NCBI GenBank assembly: GCA_019925105.1
Contig: JAHGAU010000004.1
Span: forward strand, 806,001 to 870,000
DNA length: 64,000 nt
DNA from: Niebla homalea
Lineage: Eukaryota; Ascomycota; Lecanoromycetes; Lecanorales; Ramalinaceae
Direction of reading: 5' to 3'
Shown: positions 37,691-48,695 of the stretch, piece by piece
Layout: every line of letters starts with the position of its first letter
Numbering within the stretch: position 1 is the stretch's first letter
Made by a program: the position numbers and the translations under genes
Notes under the pieces: generated by a model
What the model was told of the DNA's origin: nothing
Seen by the model: the letters and a program-made list of their open reading frames with translations, nothing else
Database searches by the model: none

Positions 37691-38103
37691 AAAGAATTAC
37701 AGAATTAGCGGATTACAGAATTACAGGATTAGAGATTACAGGATTACAGAATTATAGGATTCTAGAATCATAGAATTCAAGGAATACAGAATTACAGAAT
37801 GAAAAAATTAAAGTAATTAAAATTACAGAATTAAAATTGAAGAATTAAAGCATTGAAGAGTTAAAGAGTTAAAGAATCGAAGAATTAAAGAGTTTAAGAA
37901 TTAAGGAATGAATGAATTACAATTTACAGGATTACAGAATTACAGGATTACAGAATTACCGGATTACAGAATTACAGAATTACAGCATTACAGAATTACA
38001 GGATTAGAGATTATAGGATTACAGAATTATAGGATTTCAGAATTATAGAATTAAAGAAGTATAGAATTATAGAATGAAAAAATTAAAGTAATTAAAATTA
38101 CAG
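37690..38103. repeat. Degenerate ACAGAATT / GGATTACA tandem repeats
   Basis: Irregular arrays of ACAGAATT and GGATTACAGAATT units, with an internal duplication. The block around 37690-37860 (ending GAATGAAAAAATTAAAGTAA) recurs around 37925-38110. It ends at a LINE fragment. Confidence 0.85.
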
Positions 38104-38745
38104 AATTACTTTCTTTAACGCCGCTACCTTCTCTTTAACCTATATTATCCCCTTTCCGGTTATTATATACCTTTTCTTTACGGCCTTTATTACTTAAGTA
38201 TTCTTTACTTAATAAGCTCCCACCGTTGCCTTTTTACCTTATACGTTTACCCTTTAATCTTTACTTTTACCCCCTGCCGGTATCTTCGTTATCACTTTTT
38301 AAACTCCCCTTAATTATTTTAGCTCTTTTAATCCTGCCTTTATTCTTTTACAGAACTCTTTTACTCCTCGTAACCTTACTTATAAGGTAGTATCGGTTAA
38401 GTCTTTAATATAATAACCGCTTACTCCGTTATAAGTAACCCGTTTAAAGCCTTTACTACCTTTTCTTCTATTTTGATTCCTTTATATATTTAACGTACTA
38501 TTTTACTTATTTTCCGTCCTTAATTATTTATAAGTTTATTATTTTTGTTATCCTCGCCTTTTTTTCGTATACATTTAATATTATTAATATCGCTTTTACT
38601 TTACATACGTTTACCGCCCTTTTTCCTTATCGCTATTACCGCCCCAACTCTTTTAATGCCCTTTTTATTTATTATATTTTTACGTATTTTACGCGTCTCT
38701 TTTCATATATCTTATTAATTATCCTTCTTTTATTTAATAGAAGAA
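38104..38745 (-). mobile_element. LINE ORF1 fragment, minus strand
   Basis: On the reverse strand this matches LINE ORF1 from roughly 190 bases after the start codon onward (compare 7620-8200 and 23890-24330). It lacks both the 5' end and ORF2. It lies head-to-head with the plus-strand ORF1 start that follows. RIP is moderate, with stops in all frames. Confidence 0.72.
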
Positions 38746-38753
38746 TGAGAGGA

Positions 38754-39118
38754 ATGGCGACGAATATAGGGACCCCAGAGGTCCAAAACGATGCGTATAC
38801 GTACAGCTTAAGTAACAGCGAGGCCAATATTTTGATTACGATAAGTATAAATGGTATAATAATTAAGAACGAGGGAGTAAATGGGTAAGTAATTTATATT
38901 AATAAAAACAACGGGAAATCGTACGAATAACGCGATAATAACGTAACGAACGGCCGTTAAACTAAATAAAAGAACTATAATCAGCAAAATATACGTAAAG
39001 AGACGTATAAAACACGTAAAAGGATAATAAGTAAAGTAAGCGTTAAGGAGGTTAAAGCGATAAAAGCGGCAAGAGGAAAAAGCGACGGATATGTATAAAG
39101 CGGATATAGATAAATTAA
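38754..39118 (+). mobile_element. LINE 5' end fragment, plus strand
   Basis: It begins at the family ATG (38754) with ATGGCGACGAATATAGGGAC, follows ORF1 for about 365 bp, then stops abruptly against copia-3 sequence. The first 60 bases are the best preserved, as in the other copies. Confidence 0.8.
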
Positions 39119-40548
39119 ATATAATTAAAGAAATCTGGATTATTCTTATTATTTATTTTAAACTTTAAGTTTTAAACTTATATATTAAGTTAACCTAAAA
39201 GTTTAAAATAATAATAAAAAGTTTACATAAAATAATCGATTAATTTACTTATAAATTCCGTAAGTGCATTGCCGAAATACTGGTTATCGATAAATTATAT
39301 AAAGTCCTTAATTTAATAGTTATTTAATTTTTTTTACTTACTTTTAATAATAATTAATAATATTTTTATATTAACTTAATTTAGAATTAAATTATTTTAA
39401 GCCAAAATTCTCTTAATTTTAACGAGATTATACTAGAAACTATTAATGAAGAATCATAAATTAATATAACTTACGTTAATATTACTTTATAATGTTATTT
39501 AATAACTTTAAAGGTTAATAATAAATAATCCTTTACCGAATATAGTAGTTAGAATATAATTATTATATTATAAAAAACCGTAATAATAAATATTTAGAGA
39601 ATAATTATTAAGTTTTTTATTTTAAAAAAAAGGATTAAAATACTATCTCGGGGGTTAAAGAAGCCGAAGATTAAAGAAGTTATTATTATTATACCGGTAA
39701 ATCTATCGGTTTTAAGGAAGGTTTATAATATAATAAACGCAAACATTAAGCTTAAATACATAATAATATCTATTAACTTAATTAATTTATCAAAGTTAAT
39801 AATTTTATATAATAATTATAATAAACACTTTTTTTATTAAAAGAATTCTTTAATAATAACCTTTAATTTTACTAAATAATATTCTTAATGTTAAATTTAA
39901 CGTAAATTAATTATACGGGCGGTATTAATACTATTTAAGTAACCTATAATATTAACGGGAGGAAAGTAATAATTAAGTTTTTAAACTTTATTTATTCCCC
40001 CGATAATAAAGTAAACCTTCTTTTTAAAGATTTAGCTTTTAAATAATAAAGTTAAAATAATAACTTTCCGGGTTAAATAAATAATAATTAAAGGACCCGG
40101 TAAATTTATATATTCCCGGTAAGGATAACTTTTTATATTAGATTTTTAAGTATTACCTTAGTTAATAATAACGGTATTTAACGTATTAAACGATATATTA
40201 ACTTAATATATAAGAATAAAGCATTTTAACTTTTAATTTATCACTAAGTTAATTAAAATATTAATAGGGATATCCCTTAAACGTAAATAAAAAGAATAAG
40301 AAAAACCCTTAAAAGAAATAATATATATATATTACGTTTTTAATAAAATAACCTTTTAATTTTTTAAAAGATATTTTAAGTTAAAAACTACTCCGGGAAG
40401 CGGGACGGGATGGGACGGTTTTTCGATTCACTTATCCCATCCCGCGTGGGACGGGATAAGGCTAAATCCTATCCTATCCCATCCCTATCCCGGCGGGATG
40501 GGATCGGGATATGCTAAGATCCCGCCAAGACGCGGGGTAATAGTGAAT

Positions 40549-40800
40549 CAATAAGGGTGGTAATAAAGGTGGTAGTGTAGGTGGTAGTGCAGGTGTTAGT
40601 GCGGGTGGTAGTGCAGGTGGTAGTGCAGGTAAGGGTGCAGGTGGTAGTGCAGGTAAGGGTGCAGGTGAGGGTGCAGGTGGTAATGCAGGTGAGGGTGCAG
40701 GTAAGGGTGCAGGTGAGGGTGCAGGTGGTAATGAGGGTGGTGGTAAGGGTGGTGGTGAGGGTACAGGTAAGGGTGCAGATAAAGGTGCAGGTGAGGGTGA
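40549..40800. repeat. Minisatellite inside the foldback MITE
   Basis: Tandem variants of a 12-bp unit such as GGTAGTGCAGGT and GAGGGTGCAGGT, flanked by GTGAATCAA and GTGAATTAA. It is absent from MITE copy 1, where the flanks are joined by different sequence. The same core recurs in the minisatellites at 42.6-42.9 and 48.7-49.7 kb. Confidence 0.92.
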
Positions 40801-40803
40801 ATT

Positions 40804-40935
40804 AAGGGGTAGATTATCAGAAAGATGATCGCAAATTTTTTTTAATGATTTATCGATAACCGGAAAAACCATTATCCGGTTATCGATAAATCATTAAAAA
40901 AAATTTGCGATCATCTTTCTGATAATCTACCCCTT
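40804..40935. repeat. Perfect 61-bp inverted repeat (MITE centre)
   Basis: Arms 40804-40864 and 40875-40935 are exact reverse complements around a 10-bp loop (AAAACCATTA). The arm begins AAGGGGTAGATTATCAGAAA and ends near TATCGATAACCGGA. The corresponding hairpin in copy 1 (26378-26512) is diverged by RIP-type changes. Confidence 0.96.
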
Positions 40936-41144
40936 ATTTTACTGTTTTAGCCAGGTTTTCCCTTATCTTATCCGCCACTAAGATCTTAATATATCCCGAT
41001 CCCATCCCGTCCTATCCCGCACTAGTACGGGATGGGATTCTATTCACTTTATCCCGTCCCATCCCTATCCCGTCCCTATCCCGTCCCTATCCCGTCCTTA
41101 TCCCATGGGATATATCCCGTCCCGCTTCCCGGAGTATTAAAAAC

Positions 41145-41800
41145 TATTCCGTTAAAACTTATTTACTTAAACGTTATAAAACTTATTAAGCCGGTAAACT
41201 TTAATATAATTAAATCTTTTATTACTTTCCGGGACGATTTTATTTATATATTAAAAATTTATTTAATAATTTATAAATCGGACGTAACTTATAAATTTAA
41301 GTAATTTTAAATTAAATATAAAATTATTAACCGGAAAATTAAGCGTTTACGGGTAAATAACGGGGGTAATTATATATTAAAGGACTTTTAAAATTACCTT
41401 AAAAATTATAATATTATCTATAAATTAATAATATAAAATAACCCCGAATAAAACCCTATAAATAAAAAATTTAACCAAGAAATTAAAAAGCGGACCTATA
41501 TAATAATTTATAATATAAACTTACTTAAAAATTTATAACCAGAAATCGTTATAATTATTAATTACCTTATTATAAAAGAATTTACGTTTAATTTTAAAAA
41601 AAAAGATTATTTTATATTAAACGTAAAATAATTAAATACCGAATTTATTATATTTATGAGTAATTAAGTTATTAATATAAGTTAAGATTATAAAGTATTA
41701 AACCTCCTTAAATAAAAGGGCCAATTTATTTATTTCATCAAATTACGATAATAAAATTATTAAGATGTACCGGGTTTTTAACCTTTAAATACGGACTTTT
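41145..41800 (+). pseudogene. copia-3 integrase remnant
   Basis: Retroviral-type integrase inserts element cDNA into the host chromosome. The frame is open from the MITE edge to 41304 and reads FITFRDDF...YKSDVTYKFK, the core segment FITFRDDFSR...KHKSDVTEKF of many fungal copia integrases. Stops then appear, but LRVNNGGNYILKDF (usual LRSDNGGEYxSxDF) and NNPE*NPINKKFN (usual NNPEQNGxxERxN) are clear at about 41345-41470. The catalytic aspartate and glutamate positions carry asparagine or are lost. The apparent start codon at 41032 lies in the MITE terminus and is accidental. Confidence 0.78.
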
Positions 41801-42240
41801 AATAAGAAAGTAAAACGATTTTATAACGTTTATAATAAGGAACGGAATATTATTCCCTTAAATAACTCCGATAAAAATATTTTAACGGAAAAGATTTAAT
41901 ATTTAAAAAGGATATATAATTTTATTAAGTTTTTATTTTAAAAAAGAATTATAAAACCAGGTTTATAATAACGTTTTTATTAATAATATTTAAAACGATA
42001 TACTTATAAGTAAGGTATTTCCGACTAAAAAATAAGCAAATTATCCTCAAACTTAATATAATTAAAATAAATAGTAATTTGATAAATCGCGGGAGGAAAT
42101 TAAAACCATTTTTTAAGGTAATTTTAAGCTTAAAATCCTTAAGTATTTAAAGTTCCGGAATATATCCTTAAACCCGTTATCTATTTTTATTAATATAATT
42201 ATTTTAAACGAAAAAAAGGATATTTATTACTTAATATTAG

Positions 42241-42275
42241 ACTGACTCCGCTGGCGGCACGCCGGCGGGACTAGT
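42241..42275 (+). other. GC-rich hairpin followed by CTAG (possible Helitron 3' terminus)
   Basis: CCGCTGGCG and CGCCGGCGG pair around a GCA loop at 42248-42268, then GGA, then CTAG at 42271-42274 and T. Helitrons end with a short hairpin followed by CTRR and insert between A and T. The low-RIP tail of about 35 bp abuts a RIP-saturated body on the left, as expected for an element edge. No Rep/helicase sequence or 5' TC end was identified, so this is only a candidate. Confidence 0.35.
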
Positions 42276-42304
42276 AAAGGTGGGTACCTTACCGGTTTCC
42301 ACCA

Positions 42305-42470
42305 AAAGCCTAAAAGGGTGTCAAAAGGGTGTCAAAATGATTTAATTCTCAAAATGCCATTCTCATTGATGAAACTTTGAGATTTAAAGCCTTTTTTTAA
42401 AAAAAAGCCTTTTGAAAAAATAATCATTTTGCTACCCTTTTAACACCCTTTTAACACCATTTTGAGATTT
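42305..42470. repeat. Inverted repeat with AGGGTGTCAAA motifs
   Basis: AGGGTGTCAAAAGGGTGTCA...AAATGA (about 42313-42340) is matched on the opposite strand by sequence at about 42422-42452 with few differences. Related AAGGGTGTCAAAATGG text occurs in reverse at about 49790-49815, beyond the minisatellite. These may be arms of one larger foldback unit. Confidence 0.6.
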
Positions 42471-42559
42471 AGGGGGGGTATCCGCTTTTGGGGCTGCTTA
42501 GGGGGGGCTTTAAGGTAATAAAGTATTATTAATTCATTTTTCTATATACTTATATATCT

Positions 42560-42873
42560 ATCTAAAGGGTTTATTAAGGGGCCTAATCAGGGGCCTAGTA
42601 AAGGGCCTGGTAAAGGGCTTAATAAAGGGTTTGCTAAGGGTGCGGGTAAGGGTGCAGGTAAAAGGGCCTTGCTTACCTCTCAGGTTTACCATCCAAATCA
42701 CGGTGTTTTTGGGCCTATTGCGGTAGGGGCATGCGCGTATCAGGCGTCGCATTATAGTGAAGGGTCTGGTGAAGGGCCTAGTAAAGGGCTTGCAATAGGT
42801 GAGGGTGCAGTAGGTGAGGGTGCAGTAGGTGAGGGTGCAGTAGGTAAAGATGCAGGAGGTGAGGGTGCAGTGC
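42560..42873. repeat. G-rich minisatellites, left block
   Basis: A 12-bp array (AAAGGGCCTGGT-like) spans about 42563-42660. A non-repetitive spacer of about 100 bp follows, then a 15-bp array GAGGGTGCAGTAGGT to 42873. Copia-2 is inserted in the last unit, and the 15-bp array resumes at 48696. It is nearly free of RIP. Confidence 0.92.
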
Positions 42874-43094
42874 TGTCAGCCTGGGTGCAGGCATGGTGGT
42901 GGTGCTGCATGGAGTGTCACTGAGCCGTTATGCGAACGGTGCCAAGACATTATTATAGCGCGTATATATATTATTACCTGGCCGTATATCTTATATTACC
43001 CGGGTATTTTATATAGATAGCACTATACTTCCTAAATAGATAATATATAATTTATATATATATTATTTATTCTTATACGTCCTTACGTTTAATA
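42874..43094 (+). repeat. copia-2 5' LTR
   Basis: It begins TGTCAGCCTGGGTGCAGGCA with intact CpA/TpG for about 80 bases, then becomes progressively RIP-mutated, ending ACGTTTAATA (original ACGTCTGACA). Confidence 0.92.
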
Positions 43095-43105
43095 GTTATA
43101 AGCCC
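43095..43105 (+). promoter_or_regulatory. copia-2 primer-binding site (half-tRNA iMet type)
   Basis: GTTATAAGCCC, one G-to-A change from GTTATGAGCCC, directly follows the LTR. The unmutated form is complementary to the initiator tRNA-Met anticodon arm, as in copia and Ty5. Confidence 0.7.
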
Positions 43106-43339
43106 AGTATTATATATTATTATAGCTACTTATTTATTAATTAATTTAAAGGTATAATTAATTATTTAAAAAGGCTTAAATTAAGTCCTTAAGGTTAATA
43201 TATTATATATAAATTAAAAATAAAAAAGGAATTAAAAAGTATAATAAGTTTATTATTTATTATTCCTTTATATTTTTAAGATAAATTTATATAAAGTTAA
43301 ACTTATTATTTTAAAAAATTAAGACTTATAACTTATTAT

Positions 43340-46300
43340 TATTAAAGGTAAGGCTATTAAATATTATATTTAAGAGTTTATTAACCCCGTTTTTATAATA
43401 AAATTAATAAATTTAAACAAGTTATTAAAATTAATATAACCCGTTATTATAATAAACGAAGCGGTTAACTTAAAGGCATTAATAACTTATAAAAATAATT
43501 TATAAATATAAAAGTTAAAATTATAAGAATAAAAAAAGTAATATACGTCTTTTATTAAAATTAACGACTTTATATACTTTATAATTAATAAAATAAATTT
43601 CATTTATTTCAAAGATGTAAATTATTATTTATAAAATTACCTATATATTTTTAAAATTAAATTTATATTTTTAAATTCTATATGCTTTTTAACGGTAAAG
43701 AAAGAATATTATAAAATTATAATAAGACCTAATTTTCGTTAAAATATTAAAATATAACTTAATAAATATACTTAAATACTTATAAAAATTAAAAATAATA
43801 ATATCCTTAAAGTATTTAATAAGAAACGGGTATATTATAATTTTATTAACGTAATTAAGAAATAGGCTTTTATATTAATATAGCTTTATAAATTTAATAT
43901 AAATAACTTAATTAACTTCTTAATCGTTCTTATTAATCTTAAGGAATAATTTTGAAATTATATATAATATAATAATATAAAAAAGTCAATTCCGTTTTAC
44001 TTAGCTTTTATTATTAATAAAAATTAAAATAATATTAAGAAAAATAATAAGCTTATATTTAAAAATAAAAGTATTAAATTAAAAGAATACCTTTATAATA
44101 TTAAATATTAATTTAATAAATATAATTATTTACGTATAGATTAACTTAATTAACTTATTAACTTTAAACTTAATTTTATACTTAAGAAACGAATAAATAA
44201 TAAGCTTAAAAATATTAAAATAAAAAAGAAAGTTAATTAAGTTCTTAAGAAATTTAAAAACTTTAAGTTAAAATAAAATAATTTATTTATATTAATTTAA
44301 AATAATAATAATAATTTTAATATATTTAATATAAAATAAGAGTTTTATATATTATAATTATTATAGATTTTAAATTATAACTTAAACTTTTATATTTATA
44401 ATAAAACGATAAAAGATCGGTTTATTAAAATAATAAATAAAAAGAATAATATTATTATTATTAATAATAATAATTTTAAAGTTATTATTTATAGAAAAAT
44501 TAAAATAAATATCGATACCCTTAAAAATAATAACTTTATTATATTTTATAACGTTACGTATATATTTAATTTTATAATTAACGTTATATTTAGTATTATT
44601 TTTATAAATAAAAATATTTACTTTAATATTAAACGTTATTATTTTTATAATAATAGATAAATAAGAATATTAATTAAAAGGATTAATAAATATTACGTAC
44701 TTAAAGATAATATTAAATAAATTAACGCGATATTTATAATCGGTAAAGTTATCGTTAAATTAATAATTATAAGTTAATAATATTAATTCTTTATATACGT
44801 TATTAATAAAGCAATTTAATATTTTTAATAAGTAATTAAAAGCGTAAAGATTATTAATAATATTAAAGCCTTAAATATAAATAATTATAAAAATTATATT
44901 TTATTAAAAGTTTATCGGATCGTATTAAGATCCTTATATAAAATAGAAATATTAATAAAGCTTTTCTTTTAAATTATTTATAACCTTATATAAATAAATA
45001 TAACGATAAATTAAGATTAATAAGTATTATATATTATTTACTTTAAATATAATTTCTAAATAATATATACTTATAAATATAAGTTTAAAGTAATAAATAT
45101 CCTATAGAAAATTATTAAAACGAATATAATCCGATTTTATTATATAATTTTTATTTAATTAAATAGAGAGAGATCCTTAAGATTTAAATTTAATAATCTT
45201 ATCGTTAAATTTAATATTACCTTTAAATAACTAATATTATATACCGTTATATAAAACGGTTATTTAAAATAAAAAAGTAATTTATTAATTATAAAAGTAA
45301 AAGTTATAAGATTATAAGTAAAACTTCCTTAATTTTTATAGTTATAAATTATATAAATAACCGGTTTCCTTATAAATTAAATATTAATAAGAAAGTATTT
45401 ATAAGTTATATTATTTAAGAAAATTATTAACTTAAAGTTAAATTTTTAATATTTTAAATAATATAACTATAAAGTTTATTTATTTAATAAATTAATCCTT
45501 AAGAAAAAGAAATTAATAATAAAAATATATATTAATTTCTTTATTAATTATAATAATATTAATATCTATAATATATAAATATTTAATTAAAAGAAAATAA
45601 TTTATATAAGGGACGTTTTCTTTAAAAAGAATAAGTTTTATAAAGCCGATAAGATTAATTTAATTTAACTTAAAAAAGAATTATTCTTTTATTTAATTAA
45701 TATCCTAGAAATAAATATATTTTATATTATTATTAAACTATTATTAAATAATAAAGAAAAAAAGGACTTTATAAATAATACCGTTAACCCTATATAAAAG
45801 GGAAAAGAAAAAGAATAATAAAAGAATTATCCATCTTTACCGACTTTAATATTAATTAATTATAATATTACATTTAAAAATAATAACGGAGACGGAGATA
45901 ATAACGGTAACGGTAACGGTAACGGTAGCGGTAATAAACCATTAACTCTATTATTAGATCTACCACCAGCTTTACCACCATCATTAACTCCACCAGCTTT
46001 ACCAGCTCTATTAACTTTAAAGCCAAAAAAGAAAAACAATAATAAATCCGACTTTAATATAAGTAATATTATTAAAGGAAAAAGAGTTATAAAAGGTATA
46101 AAGAAAACGAATTATATTATAAATTTTACTTTAATTGTAAATAGATTAAAGCTATTATATTATATAATATTTACTGCCTTTTTATTATTTTATAAGTTAT
46201 ATAAAAAGGATAAAAAGTTATCTTTTTCTTTATTAAAAATAAGTATACTTTACCGTAATACCCTATTTATTAAATTAAAATATTATTATTATATATTAAA

Positions 46301-48200
46301 ATACTTATACGTTATAAGTTTTAAGTTAATAATTAAAGTAAAACTTAAAGCTTTTAAAGAGAAAAATATATAAAAAAAGGTTTTACTTAAATATATTAAA
46401 AAAGCGGATAAAATATTAATATTTATTATTTAAATATTTAAATATAAATTTAACGATAAAAAGTATTTTATTAAATATAAAGTAAAACTTTATATAAAAA
46501 ATAATTTATAAAAAATTAAATAAGATATATTTACCGTTACCTTAATAATTAAGGTTCTTAGGGTATTTATAGTTATAATAGCCGTATTTAATTTAAATAC
46601 GAGATAATAGAACGCCGTTAATACGTTTATAAATAACGAAATAGATAAATTTATATATATTAAATTATTAAAAGGGTATAAAAATAAAAATTTATTTTTC
46701 TTATTTTAAACTTTATATAAGTTTAAATAATTATTAACTTTATAATTTAAAAATTTCTTAAAAACCTTAACGGATTTAACCTTAAAATAAGTCCCAAAAA
46801 TTAAATATTTCTTTATTAATAACTATATAATAGTTTTTTTCTTTATAAATAATATTATTATTATTTATAATTTTAAGTATAATTAAAAAATAAATAATTT
46901 TTAAAGTAAATTCTTTAAGGTTTATAAAATAAGAAACTTAAATAAAATAGAATAATTCTTAAGCATGAAAATAATATAAGATTAATTAAATTAAAAAATC
47001 TATTTATATTAAAATAATTATATCGATAAGTTTATAATAAAATTTAATATAATAATAGGTTATATTCCTAAAATACCTTTACGGAATATTAAAACTTTTA
47101 TTAAAAATACCGGATAAACTTTATTTTAAGAAATTTATATATATTAATAGTTTATCGGCTTTATTAACTTTATGGCCATTATAACTTAAACGGATATTAT
47201 ATATTTAACGTTTAAGTTATTTAAGTTCCTTATAAATCCGTTAAAATAATACTTAAAAGTAATTATAAGGGTATTATAATACCTTATATATATTAAGTAT
47301 TATATTATTATATATAACGGGAAAATTATTAATCCGTATACCGTTTTTATAATATCCTTAAATACGTTATTTATTAACGATTTTAAAATACGATATAATT
47401 TATAAGGTTATATTTTTAAGCTTTTTAAAAGCTTAATTAATTAAAAAATAATAAAATAAAAGACCGTAATAATAAGCTTTATTAAAATTAAGCTTTTTAA
47501 CTTTATTTTTATAATAAAAAAATTAATATAATAAAATTATTTCTTTTAATTAATTATATTAAATTTATTTTATTTATTAAAGATTAAATATAATAATACT
47601 TAAATAATCCGTATAATTTAAGGGATAAACTTTAAGTTTATTATAAAACTCCGTTATATAAATATTTATTATTATTAATTACGATAAGAATATTAAAAAA
47701 AAACGATTAATATTAAATATATACTTATAATAAAAATATTAACAGATAACCTTATAAAGTTTTTATTATTATAAAAATATAAGGAATATATAAAATTCTT
47801 AAAACTTAAAGATAATAAACCTTAAAATCCCGTATTATAATATTATTTAATAAAACTTTAAAAATATTATTTTTAAGAGATTTAATTCTTAAAAATTTAT
47901 AATTATAAACCGGATATAAAATAATTTTTCCGGGTTTATTTATTTTTACGATTTTATTAATTTTAACTTTTCTTAATATATATTTAATAATAATTACTTA
48001 ATAAAATTATTTAAATTAATACCCGGAATTTAATTAAGTATATATAAAGTTCTAAAGTAACTTAAAATATAAAGGTTTTATTATTATTATTACTTATAAG
48101 GTTACCGATTTTTCTGATTTTTCTTAACTTTTTAATTTTTTAACTTTAAATTTAAAATATACCTTTTATTTATAATAATTATGGTATATTAATAATTAAG
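43340..48200 (+). pseudogene. copia-2 gag-pol remnant
   Basis: It follows copia-1 in order and spacing. The protease region is near 44370, integrase text near 45050-45200, and a glycine/asparagine-rich then proline-rich linker covers 45885-46030 with (GGTAAC)n repeats and low RIP. The RT core is at about 46440-46960, with VFFFINNIIIIYN replacing the Y-x-D-D box near 46840. The linker differs in sequence from that of copia-1 although the flanks align (KSDFNI, then GKR). RIP stops are dense, so the polyprotein is dead. Confidence 0.8.
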
Positions 48201-48269
48201 AGGTGGTTATAATAAGGATATCCAGGATCTATATTATTACCGTAATAACATTACGATCTTAAGGGGGTA

Positions 48270-48490
48270 TATTAATCTGGGTATAAGTATAATAATAATA
48301 CTATATAAAGTGTTATTAAGCCGTTATATAAGCGGTGTTAAGATACTATTATGGCGCGTATATATATTATTACCTAGCCGTACATCTTATACCACCCGGG
48401 TATTTCATATAGATAGCACCATGCTTCCTAAATAGATGATATGCAATCCATATACATATTATCCAGTCTCATGCGTCCTCACGTCTGACA
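48270..48490 (+). repeat. copia-2 3' LTR (first copy)
   Basis: It begins TATTAATCTGGG after the purine tract AAGGGGGTA and ends CACGTCTGACA. The left half is RIP-mutated and the right half clean. Confidence 0.9.
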
Positions 48491-48695
48491 GGCATGGTGG
48501 TGGTGCTGCATGGAGTGTCACTGAGCCGTCATGCGAGCGGTGCCAAGACACTACCATAGCGCGTGTATATATCATCACCTGGCCGTACATCTCATACCAC
48601 CCGGGTATTTCATGCAGATAGCACCATGCTTCCTAGATAGATGATATGCAATCCACATACATATTATCCACTCTCATGCGTCCTCACGTCTGACA
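48491..48695 (+). repeat. Extra tandem LTR lacking its first 16 bases
   Basis: It starts GGCATGGTGGTGGTGCTGCA directly after the CTGACA end of the preceding LTR and runs to another CTGACA. It equals an LTR minus TGTCAGCCTGGGTGCA. It is essentially free of RIP and so gives the pre-RIP LTR sequence. Confidence 0.93.

Larger units (their letters stand above)
40389..41136. mobile_element. Foldback MITE, copy 2 (748 bp) with internal minisatellite
   Basis: It has the same 23-bp TIRs as copy 1 and an exact 8-bp TSD, TTAAAAAC (40381-40388 and 41137-41144), in the copia-3 integrase. It is inverted relative to copy 1. A minisatellite of about 250 bp has expanded within one arm, accounting for the extra length. 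The central hairpin is perfect. CpA/TpG are intact almost throughout, so the element escaped RIP. Confidence 0.88.
39119..42240 (+). mobile_element. Second copia lineage (copia-3), partial, hosting foldback MITE copy 2
   Basis: It is identified by integrase text on both sides of the MITE: PFNFLKDI just upstream and LKTIPLKLIYLNVIKLIKPV downstream, matching the usual PLELIHSDVCGPIKPV. The integrase core follows. The preceding 1.2 kb should be gag and protease but is too decayed to confirm. The RT half and both LTRs are missing, and the copy stops near 42240 by a GC-rich hairpin. It is unlike copia-1 and copia-2 in sequence. Confidence 0.68.
42874..48695 (+). mobile_element. Ty1/copia retrotransposon (copia-2) with tandem extra LTR
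   Basis: The 5' LTR spans 42874-43094 and the first 3' LTR 48270-48490, each 221 bp. A second, partial LTR follows at 48491-48695. The 5-bp TSD AGTGC (42869-42873 and 48696-48700) encloses the whole assembly including the extra LTR. The gag-protease-integrase-RT order matches copia-1 and the U3 start is shared with it. The interior is RIP-saturated and the outer LTR ends are clean. The insertion is in a minisatellite. Confidence 0.92.

Noticed and set aside
36523..38103. Possible telomeric repeat origin of the microsatellite block
   Set aside because: No TTAGGG-type units are present and the octamers do not resemble fungal telomere repeats.
40474..40872. Minus-strand 132-codon proline/alanine-rich frame and its plus-strand Val/Gln/Arg shadow
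   Set aside because: Both are products of the minisatellite inside the foldback MITE.
42558..42923. Frames over the 12- and 15-bp minisatellites (84 codons, Gly-Glu-Gly-Ala-Val repeats; 64 codons on the opposite strand)
   Set aside because: They are tandem-repeat artefacts. The plus-strand one runs into a copia LTR.
48436..48621. 61-codon frame spanning the tandem copia-2 LTRs
   Set aside because: It lies wholly within non-coding LTR sequence.
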